DNA from: CAVVUC01 sp963751395
GTDB lineage: Bacteria; Verrucomicrobiota; Verrucomicrobiia; Chthoniobacterales; Chthoniobacteraceae
Length of the DNA stretch: 64,000 nt
NCBI GenBank assembly: GCA_963751395.1
Contig: CAVVUC010000002.1
Location: forward strand, 1,736,001 to 1,800,000
Reading direction: 5' to 3'
Part shown: positions 61,744 to 64,000 of the stretch, piece after piece
How the letters are laid out: each line of letters begins with the position of its first letter
How positions within the stretch are numbered: the stretch's first letter is position 1
Position numbers and translations under genes: made by a program
Notes under the pieces: generated by a model
Database searches by the model: none
Told to the model about the DNA's origin: nothing
The model's input: only the letters and a program-made list of their open reading frames with translations

Positions 61744-64000
61744 TCATTTCCCGCGAAGATGCAGCACAGGGGGCGGAGGCGCAACGGGGCGCACAAGCGG
61801 AAGTGCGAACGCCGCTTCCCGTAGCGGTTGAGTTACATCGCATGGAAGCACCGGTTCGCCTGGCGCGTCGTATGCAGATGGTGCAAGGTCGGTTTCTGAG
61901 CGATTCTCCGACGACGGCACCTGCGCGCTTCGGGCCAATGTTTCATCGCTCTCTGCAATGGCCGCATCGCGTTCGGCCACGAGTATCGCGAGTTGTTCCC
62001 CGTGCGCTCTCTCCGCGGCTTCAAGTTGCTTCCGTAATTGATCGAGTTCGCTCGCTGCAGCTCGCTCGCGGCTCTCCAATAATGCAGACATTTCCTCCTG
62101 CGCTTTGCGGAGGCGCAGCAGCTCGGTCTGAGATTCATCGCGCTCTTTGTTGACCGCATCCAGCCTGCTGTTCAGCGTCTCGATTTGCCCCTGCCAATCC
62201 TTCACCGCTGCATCGTGTTCTTTCTGCATGGCTGTCAGTTGGTCGAGAAGGAGTGCGTCGCTCTGTTTCTTCTGTGCCTCGTCGTTCCTGGATAATCGAG
62301 CCAGCGCTTCGTCGCGTTCCGCCATCAGTGCATCAATCTGGCGCTGGGCTGCATCGGTGCCTTGGGCGAAACGCGCGAGCACGGTCTGCTTTTCTTCGCG
62401 CACCCGGTTGCACTCTTCGGCGAGCGCCTCGATCTGTTTCGCGTGTGTCTCGCGAAGTTGAGCCAGTTCGGCGAGCGCATCGTCGCGTTCTTTGGCCGCA
62501 AGCGCTTGTTGTTCGCGGACTGAGTCAAGCTTTGACCTGAGTTCTTCGCGTTCGCCTGTGATCTGGGATTGAGTTTCGATGTTCTGCTGTTGCAGGGCAT
62601 CGCGCCCGGCAACCAGTTTCTCGATCTGCTGCATGGCCGCTTCGGTCGCCTGATCGAGGCGCGCAGCAAGCGTGTCTTTTTCCACTGTGAGGGCGTCTCT
62701 CTCATGGAGAAGCTTCTCGTGTTTCAGGCGCAGTTCCGTCAGTTCGGTCTGCGCTGTAGCGTGCGCTTCCGCCGCCTGTCCGAGTTCTTTGCTGAGCGTT
62801 TCGATTTTCTCCGCCAGCGTTTCGTGAGTCCCTGCAAACTCCGTCCTAGCTTGGTCGTGCTGGTGACGCAGGGCATCGCGCTCGGCAGCCAGTCTCTCGA
62901 TCTGCAACTTCGCTTCCCCGGCTGACTCCTTCAGAAGGGCGATCGCACTTTCTTTTTCGGCCACGATCCCTGCTTGTTCCTCAGAAAGCCTCTCCTGCGT
63001 CGCGCGAAGCGAGGCCAGTTGTGCCAGCGCGTCATCGCGTTCGCGAACCAGCGCTTCCGTTTGTTGCTGATCTTGCCCGGCCAGAGCCTCCGATTGCGCT
63101 TTGGCCGATTCCAACAGTTCCGCGTTTCTTGCGACCGCCGCATCCCGCTCGGCCATCAGTTCTTTCAACCGCGTGTGAAGCGAATCAATCTCCGCCTGCG
63201 CAGCCGGGAGCTTTTGAGAAAGCTCCTCGGATTCCTTGTTCGATATGGCCGGCAGTGGCGCGCTCTGTGGCAACGGCACGTCATGCAAAGGAGGAAACAA
63301 GGGCGTCTTGCCTTCCTGGGCAAGAGACAGGGCGGCAGGTATCTCAGGCGGCGAGGCGGGCGTTTGACCCGCTCGATTCTGCCATCGGCTTTTCAGTGAA
63401 GCGACCGGCGGTCTTCTCGCTGCCTCGTCGCTTTGGGGCTGGACCTCGGGAGTCGCCACACTTTCAGTCACCGCGTCTCTGCGGTTGATCGCCCTCTGGC
63501 TCCGCACTTGGGCGGCCTTGGCGACGATGCTCGAAAAAACCTCTGCCGAGCCGGGATTCGAGCGGGCTGCTCGCATCTGGGCGACCAGTTTGTTCCACGG
63601 AAAATAAATCTCGGCATCCCGCTCCGGGGTGATCTCTTGAGCGAAAAGCTCCGGAAACATTCCGGCGAGTTGCGAAAGAGGGATCGTCGGCTTGCCCTGC
63701 TCAACATTTGCAGAGAGGTCACTGATTTTGAACCACACCCGCTGCTTCAAATCGTGCGGTCCCGGAGCGAGCAGATCCGGCGGAATACGCCGGATAAAGT
63801 CGCCCAGTTCCATTGCGATTTTTTGTGACGCTTCAGTTTCCGGACCTTTTGTTTCCGGTGCGTTCGCAGGCGCTGCGTGGCCGCGCGAAAGCCACGGCGG
63901 CGAATGTGGCTTGGGCGCTGAAGAGACAGGGCGGCGCAAAATGCCCGATTCGGCAGCCTCCGATGCGACGGGGCTGTCCACCCGCTCATCGGCATTCTCG
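61744..64000 (-). CDS. Long coiled-coil protein, N-terminus beyond the window
   Basis: Over 750 residues; the frame remains open to the right edge, so its start is not visible. Near the start a conserved-looking domain reads ELGDFIRRIPPDLLAPGPHDLKQRVWFKISDLSANVEQGKPTIPLSQLAGMFPELFA. From about residue 250 the protein is one continuous coiled coil, with heptad-rich segments such as LKELMAERDAAVARNAELLESAKAQ, and an unstructured tail. Function unknown, perhaps structural or regulatory. Confidence 0.75.
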   Translation of the reverse strand, partial: ENADERVDSPVASEAAESGILRRPVSSAPKPHSPPWLSRGHAAPANAPETKGPETEASQKIAMELGDFIRRIPPDLLAPGPHDLKQRVWFKISDLSANVEQGKPTIPLSQLAGMFPELFAQEITPERDAEIYFPWNKLVAQMRAARSNPGSAEVFSSIVAKAAQVRSQRAINRRDAVTESVATPEVQPQSDEAARRPPVASLKSRWQNRAGQTPASPPEIPAALSLAQEGKTPLFPPLHDVPLPQSAPLPAISNKESEELSQKLPAAQAEIDSLHTRLKELMAERDAAVARNAELLESAKAQSEALAGQDQQQTEALVRERDDALAQLASLRATQERLSEEQAGIVAEKESAIALLKESAGEAKLQIERLAAERDALRHQHDQARTEFAGTHETLAEKIETLSKELGQAAEAHATAQTELTELRLKHEKLLHERDALTVEKDTLAARLDQATEAAMQQIEKLVAGRDALQQQNIETQSQITGEREELRSKLDSVREQQALAAKERDDALAELAQLRETHAKQIEALAEECNRVREEKQTVLARFAQGTDAAQRQIDALMAERDEALARLSRNDEAQKKQSDALLLDQLTAMQKEHDAAVKDWQGQIETLNSRLDAVNKERDESQTELLRLRKAQEEMSALLESRERAAASELDQLRKQLEAAERAHGEQLAILVAERDAAIAESDETLARSAQVPSSENRSETDLAPSAYDAPGEPVLPCDVTQPLREAAFALPLVRPVAPPPPVLHLRGK

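Overview
The window is about 60% GC and densely coded on both strands. It most resembles a Verrucomicrobiota chromosome, perhaps Chthoniobacterales-like. The clues are large secreted proteins built from autotransporter-associated beta-strand repeats that end in an FYRV-type C-terminal module, TMTC-like and GT39-like glycosyltransferases with TPR tails, solitary Dabb, 3D and DPBB proteins, many PIN-type toxin-antitoxin pairs, and short palindromic and heptanucleotide repeats. This placement is inference; no rRNA or tRNA gene was seen.

Layout: 0-8 kb holds a TatA-like C-terminus, an endonuclease/exonuclease/phosphatase gene with an apparent 1-nt frameshift, a TlpA-like protein without redox cysteines, a vapBC-like pair, cysK, a pterin dehydratase, a possible leader-ORF operon, purD and an S41 protease homologue that has lost its catalytic residues. 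8-15.3 kb holds two copies of a roughly 0.3 kb MITE-like repeat around a rhamnogalacturonan lyase (PL4), a sodium:solute symporter and a PAP2 phosphatase, followed by an alpha-L-fucosidase-like GH29. 15.3-24 kb holds a metallophosphoesterase/IS630 chimera, gluQ, a GT39-type mannosyltransferase-like protein, a perfect 30-bp inverted repeat, a fused FtsX-type permease with an AttH/CrtC-like partner, a 3D lipoprotein and a second PIN toxin-antitoxin pair.

24-33 kb is the most unusual region. It is a leftward operon encoding a nine-haem cytochrome fused to a long beta-strand-repeat passenger, a [NiFe]-hydrogenase large subunit (frameshifted in this sequence, with no C-terminal maturation peptide), a Tat-exported small subunit, and a secreted HAF/beta-strand-repeat protein whose start codon overlaps the small-subunit stop. 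The cytochrome and the last protein share the same C-terminal module. This suggests an exported hydrogenase wired to a surface-displayed multihaem protein.

33-50 kb holds a PliI-like protein, def-exbD-exbB-tonB, a TMTC-like protein, a class III aminotransferase, a lone nuoA, a DUF3352-like protein, and a TolC-MarR-adaptor-RND efflux operon with a SlyA-like operator candidate. 50-58 kb is a three-gene restriction-like island (beta-class adenine methyltransferase, OLD-like ATPase, helicase-nuclease) whose methyltransferase gene carries three in-gene heptanucleotide tracts. 58-64 kb holds avtA, a yoeB toxin-antitoxin pair, a DPBB-like secreted protein, yhbY, a cysteine-rich mini-protein and a coiled-coil protein that runs off the right edge.
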